Part shown: in pieces, positions 1 through 6,963 of the stretch | Position numbering within the stretch: the first letter of the stretch is position 1 | How the letters are laid out: each line of letters opens with the position of its first letter | NCBI GenBank assembly: GCA_963708545.1 | Contig: CAVPUD010000134.1 | Coordinates: 1-18,441 of the forward strand | Direction: 5' to 3' | Source of the DNA: Extensimonas sp963708545 | GTDB lineage: Bacteria > Pseudomonadota > Gammaproteobacteria > Burkholderiales > Burkholderiaceae_C | Length of the DNA stretch: 18,441 bases | The notes under the pieces: model-generated | Told to the model about the DNA's origin: nothing | The model's database searches: none | Seen by the model: only the letters and a program-made list of their open reading frames with translations | Program-made: the position numbers and the translations under genes

Positions 1-488
1 TCCCGCGCTTTGTCTTTGTTCTTGGTCGAGCTCGGTGCGGCAATGAGCGTGGCATCTACGGCGGTGCCGGCCCGCAGCAGCAGACCGCGCTGCTCGAGCA
101 GTTCGTTGACTGTGGCCAGGATCTGCTCGGCCAGCTTGTGTTTCTCCAGCCGGTGGCGAAAGCGAAGGATGGTGCTTTCGTCGGGTAGGCGCCCAAAGGC
201 CGGCAGTTGGGCGAACTCGCGGTACAGCGGTGTGTCGAAGAATGCCTCTTCCATCGCTTGGTCGCCCAGATTGAACCATTGCTGCATGAAGTGGATGCGC
301 AGCATGGTCTGCAGCGCAAAGGGTGGGCGTCCTTTGATGCCTTCGCTGTAGTAGGGCGCAATCAGCTGCTCCAGCTCATCCCAGGGCACTACCTTGTCCA
401 TCTGTTCGAGGAACACTTGCTTGCGCGTCTTGCGCACCGTGAGATTCAGCTCGAGGCTGGCTTGTTTCATGGGCTCAGAGGATGCCAT
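1..488 (-). CDS. IS5-family transposase, N-terminal part (runs off window)
   Basis: The minus strand reads ATG at 488 and stays open to the window edge, giving about 162 residues beginning MASSEPMKQASLELNL. The order of conserved blocks matches the IS5-group (InsH-like) DDE transposases: a basic start (RKTRKQVFLEQM), the PW motif followed by a (I)xPYY block, GRPPFALQTMLRIHFMQQWF, a LPDESTILRFRHRLE block, then GTAVDATLIAAPSSTKNKDKAR, which carries the first catalytic Asp (VDATLI). The rest of the DDE domain lies beyond position 1, so I cannot say whether the gene is intact. Its GC content is lower than that of the neighbours. The element sits just downstream of xdhB, where an accessory gene such as xdhC is often found. 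Confidence 0.93.
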   Translation of the reverse strand, partial: MASSEPMKQASLELNLTVRKTRKQVFLEQMDKVVPWDELEQLIAPYYSEGIKGRPPFALQTMLRIHFMQQWFNLGDQAMEEAFFDTPLYREFAQLPAFGRLPDESTILRFRHRLEKHKLAEQILATVNELLEQRGLLLRAGTAVDATLIAAPSSTKNKDKAR

Positions 489-594
489 CTTTTGCTTACA
501 CCTACCTAACTTTTGACGGGGTTTTGCAGGGTTTCCCTAGGTAAGGCGTTCGCCCCATGGAAAAACACCTCGCTGCATCCTTGTTTGCGTAAGT
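489..594 (-). mobile_element. Left (5') end of the IS5-family element
   Basis: This is the non-coding leader between the transposase start at 488 and the probable IS tip at 594. Read on the minus strand the tip begins ACTTACGCAAA. The outer 57 nt (538-594) recur at 4955-5011 with only two mismatches, and there the same 11-mer is also found inverted at the other end. This supports ACTTACGCAAA as the IS terminal inverted repeat. The other IS end is outside the window, so no target duplication can be checked. An ORF reads from the flank into the tip (M-A-A-H-H-E-I-D-E-Y then IS sequence), but I treat it as fortuitous. Confidence 0.75.
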
Positions 595-712
595 ATTCAT
601 CGATTTCATGATGTGCGGCCATTTGCAGTGCAGCACACAGCAGGTGGTGCAAGACCGCGGAGACGCGGCCCTGGTGTGCGGCCTACGGATGCGGCAAGCC
701 TGATCCTGTTGC

Positions 713-3100
713 TCAGTCCGACCTGAACGTCCCGAGTGCCCCGAGCGCGCGCAGGATGTGCTCGGGCGTGGCCGGGGCGTCGAGGCGCAGCGGCTGCGAG
801 GCGAAGGGATTGGCCGCCGTGGCCTCTGCGCCCTGCGCCGCAGCGAGCGCGTTGCGCAGCGCCTCATAGACGCTGAGCGCGAGCATGAAGGGCGGCTCGC
901 CCACGGCCTTGCTGCCGCCCACGTTGTCCTCGGGGTTGGGCTCGGGCCAGAAGTCCACATGGAATTGCACGGGCACGTCGCCCGCTGTGGGGATTTTGTA
1001 GGTGCTGGGCGCGCAGGTGGCCAGGGCGCCGGCGTCGTTCCACACCAGCTGCTCGGTGGTGAGCCAGCCCATACCCTGCACGAAGCCGCCTTCGATTTGG
1101 CCGCGGTCTATGGCCGGGTTGATGCTGTGGCCCACGTCGTGCAGGATGTCCACGCGCAGCACGCGGCTTTCGCCCGTGAGCATGTCTATGGCCACTTCGG
1201 TGCAGGCCGCGCCGTAGGCGAAGTAGTAAAACGGCCGGCCCGTGAGCGTGTGCTTGTCGTAGTGGATCTTGGGCGTGCAGTAAAAGCCGTCACTCCACAG
1301 CTGCACGCGCTGCGCGTAGGCCAGCTGCACCAGCGCCGTGAAGCTGCGCTGCTGCGCGGGCGAGTGCACCTGGCCGTCGGCAAAGTGCACCTGCTGCACG
1401 CTGCAGCCATCAAGGCGCGCGACCAGCGCGGCCAGGCGCGCGCGCACCTGGCGCGCGGCGTCCTGCGCGGCGCGGCCGTTGAGGTCAGTGCCGCTCGATG
1501 CGGCCGTGGCGCTCGCGTTGGGCACCTTGGCGGTGTCGCTGGCCGTGACCTGCACCTGGGCCAGCGGCACGCCGAGCTCGTCGGCGACGATCTGCGCTAC
1601 CTTGGTGTGCAGCCCTTGCCCCATCTCGGTGCCGCCGTGGTTGACCTGCACGCTGCCGTCGGTATAGACGTGCACGAGCGCGCCCGCCTGGTTGAACTGC
1701 GTGGCCGTGAAGCTGATGCCGAACTTGACCGGCGTGAGCGCAAGCCCGCGGCGCAGTATGGGCTGCGTGCGGTTCCAAGCCAAAATGGCTTCTTGCCGGC
1801 TACGGTACTGCGCAGAAAGCTCCAGTTTTGAGAGCAATTGCGGCAGGATGTTGTCTTCCACTGCCATCTGGTAGGGCGTAGTGTGGCGCCCGGCGGCAGG
1901 GTCTGGGTCGTAGAGGTTGCGCCGGCGCACGTCGAGCGCGTCGCACCCCAGTGCGCGCGCGATGTCGCCGAGGATGGCCTCGATCGCGATCATGCCTTGC
2001 GGCCCGCCAAAGCCGCGGAAGGCCGTGTGGCTTTGCGTGTGCGTCTTGCAGCGCAGCGAGGTGATTTCCACGTCGCTCAGGTAATAGGCGTTGTCGCAGT
2101 GGAACACCGCGCGGTCGGCCACCGGGCCCGAGAGGTCGGCCGAAAAACCGCAGTTGGCCGCCATTTGCAGCTGCAGGCCCTGGATGCGCCCGGTGTCGTC
2201 GAAACCCACCTCGTACTCGTAGGCGAAAGGGTGGCGCTTGCCGGTGATGAGGAAGTCCTCGCGCCGCGCGAGCCGCAGCTTCACGGGGCGGCCGAATTTG
2301 TGCGCGGCCAGCGCCGCCCACACGGCGATCTGGCCGGCCTGCGTCTCCTTGCCGCCAAAGCCGCCGCCCATGCGCCGGCACTCCACGCGCACCGCGTGCT
2401 GCGCGAGCCCCAGCGCGTGCGCGACCCAGTGCTGCACTTCGGCGGGGTGCTGTGTGCTCGAATGCACGAGCCACTGGCCTTGCTCGAGCGGCAGCGCGTA
2501 GGCGATCTGCCCTTCGAGGTAAAAGTGCTCCTGCCCTCCGACCTCGAAGCGCCCGCGCAGGCGCCGCGGCGCCGCCGCCAGCGCCGCTGCAGCATCGCCG
2601 CGGCGCAGCGTGACGGGCGGCAGCACGTAGCTTTGCGCCTGCAGCGCTTGTTCCAGCGTGAGGATCGCGGGCAGCGGTGCAATGTCTGGCTGCACCGCGC
2701 GCGCCGCGCGCCGCGCCTGCGCCGGGCTGTCTGCCACCACCAGCCCCAGCACTTGGCCCAGGTACTGCACGCGCTCGAGCGCAAACATGGGCTCGTCGCG
2801 CGCGGGTGTGGGCAGCCACACATCGCCGGGCACGTCGCCCGCGAGCACCACGCCGTGCACGCCGGGCAGCGCGAGCGCGGGCGCCGCATCCACGCCGCGC
2901 AGCAGCCCGTGCGCGCACGGCGAGACGATGGGCGCGGCGTAGAGCGTGCCCTTCGTCTCCGGCAGGTCATCGACATAGGGCGCCGCGCCGCAGACCTGGG
3001 CGCGCGCGCTCTCGTGCGGCCAGGGCTGGCCCAGCGCGGGGCCGGCGGCGCGGGGCGCGGGCGTGCCAGAAGATGCCGCGGACAGCGTAGCGGGCTTCAT
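713..3100 (-). CDS. xdhB: Xanthine dehydrogenase, molybdopterin-binding subunit XdhB
   Basis: This is the large catalytic subunit of the bacterial XdhAB enzyme, which oxidises hypoxanthine to xanthine and xanthine to urate at a molybdenum cofactor in the cytoplasm. The 795-residue product matches the usual family length (about 780-800). Visible family motifs are GGQEHFYLEGQ (188-198), RRMGGGFGGKE (242-252), TAFRGFGGPQG (359-369), GGTEMGQGL (489-497) and GGSKAVGEPPF (728-738), where Glu735 is the expected catalytic glutamate. I chose ATG 3100 because it overlaps the xdhA stop as ATGA; a longer upstream reading frame only reads through xdhA in another frame. Residues about 425-441 are encoded by a low-GC patch resembling the dispersed repeat at 4126, yet the protein there (LELSAQYRSRQEAILAWN) still looks like normal XdhB. 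Confidence 0.96.
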   Translation of the reverse strand: MKPATLSAASSGTPAPRAAGPALGQPWPHESARAQVCGAAPYVDDLPETKGTLYAAPIVSPCAHGLLRGVDAAPALALPGVHGVVLAGDVPGDVWLPTPARDEPMFALERVQYLGQVLGLVVADSPAQARRAARAVQPDIAPLPAILTLEQALQAQSYVLPPVTLRRGDAAAALAAAPRRLRGRFEVGGQEHFYLEGQIAYALPLEQGQWLVHSSTQHPAEVQHWVAHALGLAQHAVRVECRRMGGGFGGKETQAGQIAVWAALAAHKFGRPVKLRLARREDFLITGKRHPFAYEYEVGFDDTGRIQGLQLQMAANCGFSADLSGPVADRAVFHCDNAYYLSDVEITSLRCKTHTQSHTAFRGFGGPQGMIAIEAILGDIARALGCDALDVRRRNLYDPDPAAGRHTTPYQMAVEDNILPQLLSKLELSAQYRSRQEAILAWNRTQPILRRGLALTPVKFGISFTATQFNQAGALVHVYTDGSVQVNHGGTEMGQGLHTKVAQIVADELGVPLAQVQVTASDTAKVPNASATAASSGTDLNGRAAQDAARQVRARLAALVARLDGCSVQQVHFADGQVHSPAQQRSFTALVQLAYAQRVQLWSDGFYCTPKIHYDKHTLTGRPFYYFAYGAACTEVAIDMLTGESRVLRVDILHDVGHSINPAIDRGQIEGGFVQGMGWLTTEQLVWNDAGALATCAPSTYKIPTAGDVPVQFHVDFWPEPNPEDNVGGSKAVGEPPFMLALSVYEALRNALAAAQGAEATAANPFASQPLRLDAPATPEHILRALGALGTFRSD
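1782..1823 (+). repeat. Dispersed ~42-bp repeat, copy R1 (inside xdhB)
   Basis: AAAATGGCTTCTTGC, 12 nt, TGCG, 4 nt, AAGCTCC. The spacing is identical to the copies at 3150-3191, 4126-4168 and 15671-15711. It lies antisense to xdhB and is noticeably AT-richer than its surroundings. The encoded residues align with ordinary XdhB, so this is the least certain copy. Confidence 0.45.
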
Positions 3101-4905
3101 CGCGCCACCTCCTGCCACAGCGCCGGCAGGTAGCAATGCTCCAGACTTGGGAGCTGTAACCGCAATACGGATGGGCGCTGGAGCCCATTTTGGCTTTGAT
3201 ATTTGCTTTGCTCTTCGGGTGTGCCAGCGCTCTGGCTTGCTAGCCAAAAGCGCTGCAGCAGCCGCCCGAGCACGGCGCGGCGGTAGGTGCTGCTCGCGCG
3301 CAGGTCGGACAAGGGCGTGAACTCCGCTTGCAGGGCGCGCGCGGCGGTGTGTATGGTGGCCTGCGTCCAGGGCTGGCCCCGCAAGGCGGCCTCGGCCTGG
3401 CGCGCCCGTGCGGGCGTGGCCGCGACGCCGCCCGCGCCTATGCGCACGCGCTGCACCACGCCGGCCGCGATCTCGACGTGCAGCGCGAGGCACACGGCCG
3501 AGATGTCATCCTCCCAGCGCTTGGAGACTTTGTAGGCGCGCAGCAGCTGCGCCGTGTGCGGTGCTGCACCGGGCGCATCGGGCGAGTGGTGTGCACCAGG
3601 CGCGGACGACGCGGACGACGCGCAGGGCGGCCGCGGCACGAGGATGCGCACCAGCAACTCGTCGGGTGCGAGCTGGGTGCGGCGGTAGCCGGTGTAAAAG
3701 TCTTCGAGCGCGAGCGTGCGCTCGCCACGCGTGCTTGCGAGCACGAGCTGCGCGCCCAGCGCGATCAGGAGCGGCATCGAATCGCCGATCGGCGAACCGT
3801 TCACCACGTTGCCGCCCAGCGTGCCCGCGTTGCGTACCGGCAGCCCGGCAAAGCGCGCACCAAAATCGTGCAGCTGTGGCCACTGCTGCGCCAGCGCGGC
3901 AAAGGCGTCGGTCAGCGTCACCGCCGCGCCGATGGCGATGTGGTCGGCATGCCAGGCGATGCAGCGCAGCTCGGGCACGCGCGTGACATCGAGCACCTGC
4001 GCAAAGCGCTGCTGCTGCTGCGTCACCCACAGGCCCACGTCGGTGCAGCCGGCCACCACCTGCGCCTCGGGCCGCGCCGCACGCGCCGCGAGCAGGGCCG
4101 CCAGGCTGCGTGGCATTTCATAAGCAAAATCGCCTTCTAGCCCTTTATTATCCTGCGCAAGCAGCTCCAATAAGCGTAGCAGTTCAGCTTCGTCTGCGGC
4201 CACCACCGGCAGCATGTGCATGCGCTGCGCCGCCTGCAGGATGGGGCGGTAGCCGGTGCAGCGGCATAGGTTGCCCGAGAGCGTTTCGAGCGCCTGTTCC
4301 GGCGTGACTGCTGCCCTTCCGCGCTCTGCAGGGCTGACAGCAATCTGGTTTTGGTAGAGCCCGAACAAGCTCATCACGAAGCCCGGCGTGCAAAAGCCGC
4401 ACTGCGAGCCGTGGCATTCGAGCATGGCCTGCTGCACCGGGTGCAGATCGGCACTGAACGAAGCGCCCGCCGTACCCAGCACATTCGGCGTACTCGGCGC
4501 AGCCGTCGCGCCTCGGTGCGCGCTGTGCGGGGATACGCCTTCGTCCGCATTGCCCTTTGCCTCGGGGGCGGCCTCGCTTGTGGCCTCGGCTGCGGCTTCG
4601 GTGACGGCGCATGCACGGCGCAGCAGCGGGTCGCGCGTCAGGTCTTCCACTGTCCACAAAGCCAGGCCGTCGATCGAATGCGCGAGGCGGATGCAGCTGT
4701 TCACGGCGCGGTAGCGCAGCCGCCCCTCGTGCAGCTCGGCCAGCACCACCGTACAGGCGCCGCAATCGCCCTCGCCGCAGCCCTCCTTGGTGCCGGTCTG
4801 CCCCAGGTCTGCGCGCAGCAAGTCGAGCAAGGTGCGCTCCGGCGGCACATGCGCCAGCGTGACCAACTGGCCACGGCGCACGAAGCGTAAGGGGCGGGAG
4901 TTCAT
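3097..4905 (-). CDS. xdhA: Xanthine dehydrogenase, FeS/FAD subunit XdhA
   Basis: This is the electron-transfer subunit that passes electrons from the Mo site through two [2Fe-2S] clusters to FAD and NAD+. Numbered from ATG 4905 it has 602 residues. A plant-type ferredoxin domain carries Cys43, Cys48, Cys51 and Cys71; a second cluster domain carries Cys169, Cys172, Cys214 and Cys216 (CGFCTPG and CRC); the FAD domain shows VVAGCTDVG (283-291) and GTLGGNVVNGSPIGD (361-375). It is about 100 residues longer than typical XdhA (around 490) because of an Ala-rich linker (about 96-152) between the clusters, an Ala/Pro/His stretch (about 426-450), a repeat-derived patch (about 243-262) and an extended C-terminal tail (about 560-602). 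An in-frame GTG at 4935 directly abuts a MITE and is rejected as the start; neither start has a good Shine-Dalgarno sequence. It is co-transcribed with xdhB. Confidence 0.95.
   Translation of the reverse strand: MNSRPLRFVRRGQLVTLAHVPPERTLLDLLRADLGQTGTKEGCGEGDCGACTVVLAELHEGRLRYRAVNSCIRLAHSIDGLALWTVEDLTRDPLLRRACAVTEAAAEATSEAAPEAKGNADEGVSPHSAHRGATAAPSTPNVLGTAGASFSADLHPVQQAMLECHGSQCGFCTPGFVMSLFGLYQNQIAVSPAERGRAAVTPEQALETLSGNLCRCTGYRPILQAAQRMHMLPVVAADEAELLRLLELLAQDNKGLEGDFAYEMPRSLAALLAARAARPEAQVVAGCTDVGLWVTQQQQRFAQVLDVTRVPELRCIAWHADHIAIGAAVTLTDAFAALAQQWPQLHDFGARFAGLPVRNAGTLGGNVVNGSPIGDSMPLLIALGAQLVLASTRGERTLALEDFYTGYRRTQLAPDELLVRILVPRPPCASSASSAPGAHHSPDAPGAAPHTAQLLRAYKVSKRWEDDISAVCLALHVEIAAGVVQRVRIGAGGVAATPARARQAEAALRGQPWTQATIHTAARALQAEFTPLSDLRASSTYRRAVLGRLLQRFWLASQSAGTPEEQSKYQSQNGLQRPSVLRLQLPSLEHCYLPALWQEVAR
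3150..3191 (-). repeat. Dispersed ~42-bp repeat, copy R2 (inside the 3' end of xdhA)
   Basis: Read on the minus strand it is AAAATGGGCTCCAGC, 12 nt, TGCG, 4 nt, CAGCTCC. The spacing is the same as in the other copies. It encodes part of the C-terminal tail of XdhA (around QNGLQRPSVLRLQLP). The extended core CCATTTTGGC on the plus strand (3185-3194) is also present in the intergenic copy at 15668-15677. Confidence 0.65.
4126..4168 (+). repeat. Dispersed ~42-bp repeat, copy R3 (inside xdhA)
   Basis: AAAATCGCCTTCTAGC, 12 nt, TGCG, 4 nt, CAGCTCC. It shares CTAGCCCTTTA (11 of 11) and GCGC(A/T)AGCAGCT with the intergenic copy at 15671-15711, with the same 7-nt gap between the two blocks. It lies antisense within xdhA and encodes about LLELLAQDNKGLEGDF, in the region linking the second FeS domain to the FAD domain, without breaking the frame. 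Confidence 0.75.
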
Positions 4906-4935
4906 GGGGCGAATCCGGACAACGAAGAAGAACAC

Positions 4936-5012
4936 GACTTACGCAAATCGGGGTTAGGCAAGGCGTTCGCCCCATGGCAAAACACCTCGCTGCATCCTTG
5001 TTTGCGTAAGTC
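4936..5012 (-). mobile_element. 77-bp MITE-like element derived from the IS5-family element
   Basis: The element has perfect 12-bp terminal inverted repeats: GACTTACGCAAA at 4936-4947 and TTTGCGTAAGTC at 5001-5012. Positions 4955-5011 match 57 nt of the IS left end at 538-594 with two mismatches. The remaining ~19 nt presumably represent the right IS end, making this an internally deleted derivative with no transposase. No clear target duplication is visible (flanks ..AACAC and CAGAA..). It lies 30 bp upstream of the xdhA ATG, between that start and the rest of the divergent control region, so it could separate xdhA from its promoter or alter its leader. Confidence 0.85.
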
Positions 5013-5229
5013 CAGAAGAAAAAGGCGGTCTATGCTCTGCGCCATTGTGCGGCGGCAGACGAATGCCGATGAAATAGGAAATAGCATGTTTTATGCCGGA
5101 TCAGGGCCGCGAAATCCATCGTTCGTGAGCGTACTGCGCTGCCAAAAAAAGAGCTTTCCATGCATGATCCGTGCGCCGAGGCATCGAATTTGCTTCCATA
5201 AAATAGAAACAGCCCAGTAAGTGCATCGC
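5013..5229. promoter_or_regulatory. Divergent control region between xdhA and the purine ABC operon
   Basis: About 217 bp with markedly lower GC than the flanking genes, containing A/T tracts (a run of seven A near 5144) and no convincing ORF. As the only space between the divergent xdhAB and transporter operons it should carry both promoters. A TAAAAT hexamer at 5199-5204 could be a -10 box for the plus-strand operon, but no good -35 box lies at the right distance. I could not recognise a named operator or riboswitch in it. Confidence 0.5.
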
Positions 5230-6963
5230 ATGAACGCATCTTCCTCTTTTGTCGCCACGGACAACGCATCGGATCACTCCGCCGCCGCGCCGCGCCTGCA
5301 GCTCGTCGGCATGCGCAAAAGCTACCCCGGCGTGGTGGCCAATGATGGCGTGTCGCTCACGGTGCAGCCGGGCGAGATCCATGCCGTGCTCGGGGAAAAC
5401 GGCGCGGGCAAGTCCACGCTCATGAAGATCATCTACGGCGCGGTGCAGCCGGACGCGGGCGAGGTGTGGTTCAACGGCCGGCCCGTGCAGGTGCGCAACC
5501 CGCAGCAGGCGCGCGCGCTGGGGATCGCGATGGTGTTCCAGCATTTCAGCCTGTTCGACACGCTCACCGTGGCCGAGAACGTGTGGCTGGGGCTGGACAA
5601 GGGGCTCGCGCTCGCCGAGGTCACGCGCCGCATCAGCGCCAAAGCTGGCGAGTACGGGCTCGACGTCGATCCGCTGCGCCCCGTGCACACGCTGAGCGTG
5701 GGCGAGATGCAGCGCGTGGAGATCATCCGTGCGCTGCTTGGCGCGCCGCAGCTCTTGATCCTCGACGAGCCGACCTCGGTGCTCACGCCGCAGGCGGTGG
5801 AAAAGCTCTTCGTCGTGCTGCGCCGGCTCGCCAGCGAGGGCTGCAGCATCCTCTACATCAGCCACAAGCTGCACGAGATTCGCGCGTTGTGCACGGCCTG
5901 CACGGTGCTGCGCGGCGGCAAGGTCACGGGTGTGTGCAATCCGGCGCTCGAATCGAACGCCTCGCTCTCGCGCCTGATGATCGGTGCCGAGCCGCCCGCG
6001 CTGCAGCACCGCGCGGCGCCGCCGGGCGCGCCCGTGCTGCGCGTGCAGGGCTTGTCGCTGCGGCGCGCCGATCCGTTTGGCGTCGATCTGGTCGATGTGC
6101 GGCTCGAGGTACGCGCGGGCGAGGTCGTGGGCATCGCGGGCGTGTCGGGCAACGGGCAAAAAGAGCTGCTCGCTGTGCTCTCGGGCGAGGACACGCGCGC
6201 CGCGCCCGGCACTATCGAGATCGCGGGGCAGGGCGCGGGTTGGCAAGGACGGGATGTGGGCGGGCAAGCCCAAGACGTGAGCGGGCAGGGGCAGGACGTG
6301 AGCCGGCAGGGGCCGCGGGCGCGGCGTGCGCTGGGCCTGCACTTCGTGCCCGAGGAGCGCCTGGGCCGCGGCGCCGTGCCCAGCATGGACTTGGCGCACA
6401 ACCTGCTGCTCACGCGCGAGGAGGCCGTGGCCGCGGGCGGCTGGATTCGGCTTGCGGCGCTGCAGGCGCAGGCGCGCGGCATCATCGAGCGCTTTCGCGT
6501 GCGTGCGGCCGGGCCGCAGGCGCCGGCGCAGTCGCTCTCGGGTGGCAATCTGCAAAAGTTCATCGTCGGGCGCGAGATCGACGCCCAGCCGCGCCTGCTC
6601 ATCGTCGCGCAGCCGACCTGGGGCGTGGACGTGGGTGCGGCGGCGCAGATCCGCGCCGAAATTCTGGCGCTGCGCGACGCGGGCTGCGCCGTGCTCGTGC
6701 TCAGCGAAGAGCTCGACGAGCTGTTCGAGCTCAGCGACCGGCTGCACGTGCTCGCCAAGGGGCGGCTGTCGCCCGCGGTGCCGCGCGCCGAGGCCACGGT
6801 GGCGCAGATCGGCGCATGGATGAGCGGCCTGTGGCACGCCGAGGTGCAGGCGCACCTGGCGCAAATGGCTGAAACACCTTTGCAATCGCCGCCGGAGTTG
6901 CCGCCGCAAACCCCCGGCGCGCCCGCGTCCAGCAGCGACGGAGCCGCGCATGCTGCGGCTTGA
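5230..6963 (+). CDS. ABC transporter ATP-binding protein, BMP/purine-nucleoside type (two ATPase domains)
   Basis: This is the cytoplasmic ATPase of a sugar-type (CUT2-like/BMP) importer; in this family one polypeptide carries both nucleotide-binding domains. From ATG 5230 it has 577 residues. NBD1 shows Walker A GENGAGKST (55-63), signature LSVGEMQ (155-161) and Walker B LLILDEPTSVL (175-185). NBD2 has the usual degenerate P-loop GVSGNGQKE (about 305-313), signature LSGGNLQ (435-441) and VAQPTWGVD in place of a canonical Walker B, as is normal for the family. A Gly/Gln/Asp-rich insertion (about 334-361) comes from a 21-bp tandem repeat, and the Pro/Ala-rich tail (last ~30 residues) is probably unstructured. 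A GTG at 5221 is an alternative start; neither has a clear Shine-Dalgarno sequence. It is the first gene of a four-gene transporter operon. Confidence 0.94.
   Translation: MNASSSFVATDNASDHSAAAPRLQLVGMRKSYPGVVANDGVSLTVQPGEIHAVLGENGAGKSTLMKIIYGAVQPDAGEVWFNGRPVQVRNPQQARALGIAMVFQHFSLFDTLTVAENVWLGLDKGLALAEVTRRISAKAGEYGLDVDPLRPVHTLSVGEMQRVEIIRALLGAPQLLILDEPTSVLTPQAVEKLFVVLRRLASEGCSILYISHKLHEIRALCTACTVLRGGKVTGVCNPALESNASLSRLMIGAEPPALQHRAAPPGAPVLRVQGLSLRRADPFGVDLVDVRLEVRAGEVVGIAGVSGNGQKELLAVLSGEDTRAAPGTIEIAGQGAGWQGRDVGGQAQDVSGQGQDVSRQGPRARRALGLHFVPEERLGRGAVPSMDLAHNLLLTREEAVAAGGWIRLAALQAQARGIIERFRVRAAGPQAPAQSLSGGNLQKFIVGREIDAQPRLLIVAQPTWGVDVGAAAQIRAEILALRDAGCAVLVLSEELDELFELSDRLHVLAKGRLSPAVPRAEATVAQIGAWMSGLWHAEVQAHLAQMAETPLQSPPELPPQTPGAPASSSDGAAHAAA
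6240..6318 (+). repeat. 21-bp tandem repeat inside the ATPase gene (3 units plus a partial)
   Basis: Units start at 6240, 6261, 6282 and 6303 (the last partial). The core of the best unit is GGGCAGGGGCAGGACGTG. Units 2 and 3 are almost identical and unit 1 is more diverged. The 21-bp period keeps the frame and yields repeated GQxQDVS-type heptapeptides in the second ATPase domain. Confidence 0.8.

Noticed and set aside
1838..3133. Long open frame (about 431 codons) on the plus strand opposite xdhB
   Set aside because: High GC creates long antisense frames. It lies fully over a gene with all XdhB motifs and has an Arg/Ala/His-rich, non-family composition.
4905..4935. Alternative GTG start of xdhA at 4935
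   Set aside because: It would begin translation at the edge of the MITE and add MFFFVVRIRP, which does not resemble XdhA N-termini; ATG 4905 gives the expected start.
5013..5229. Possible purine or xanthine riboswitch in the divergent control region
   Set aside because: The genes downstream make this attractive, but I could not match a known aptamer consensus by eye. A covariance-model search would be decisive.
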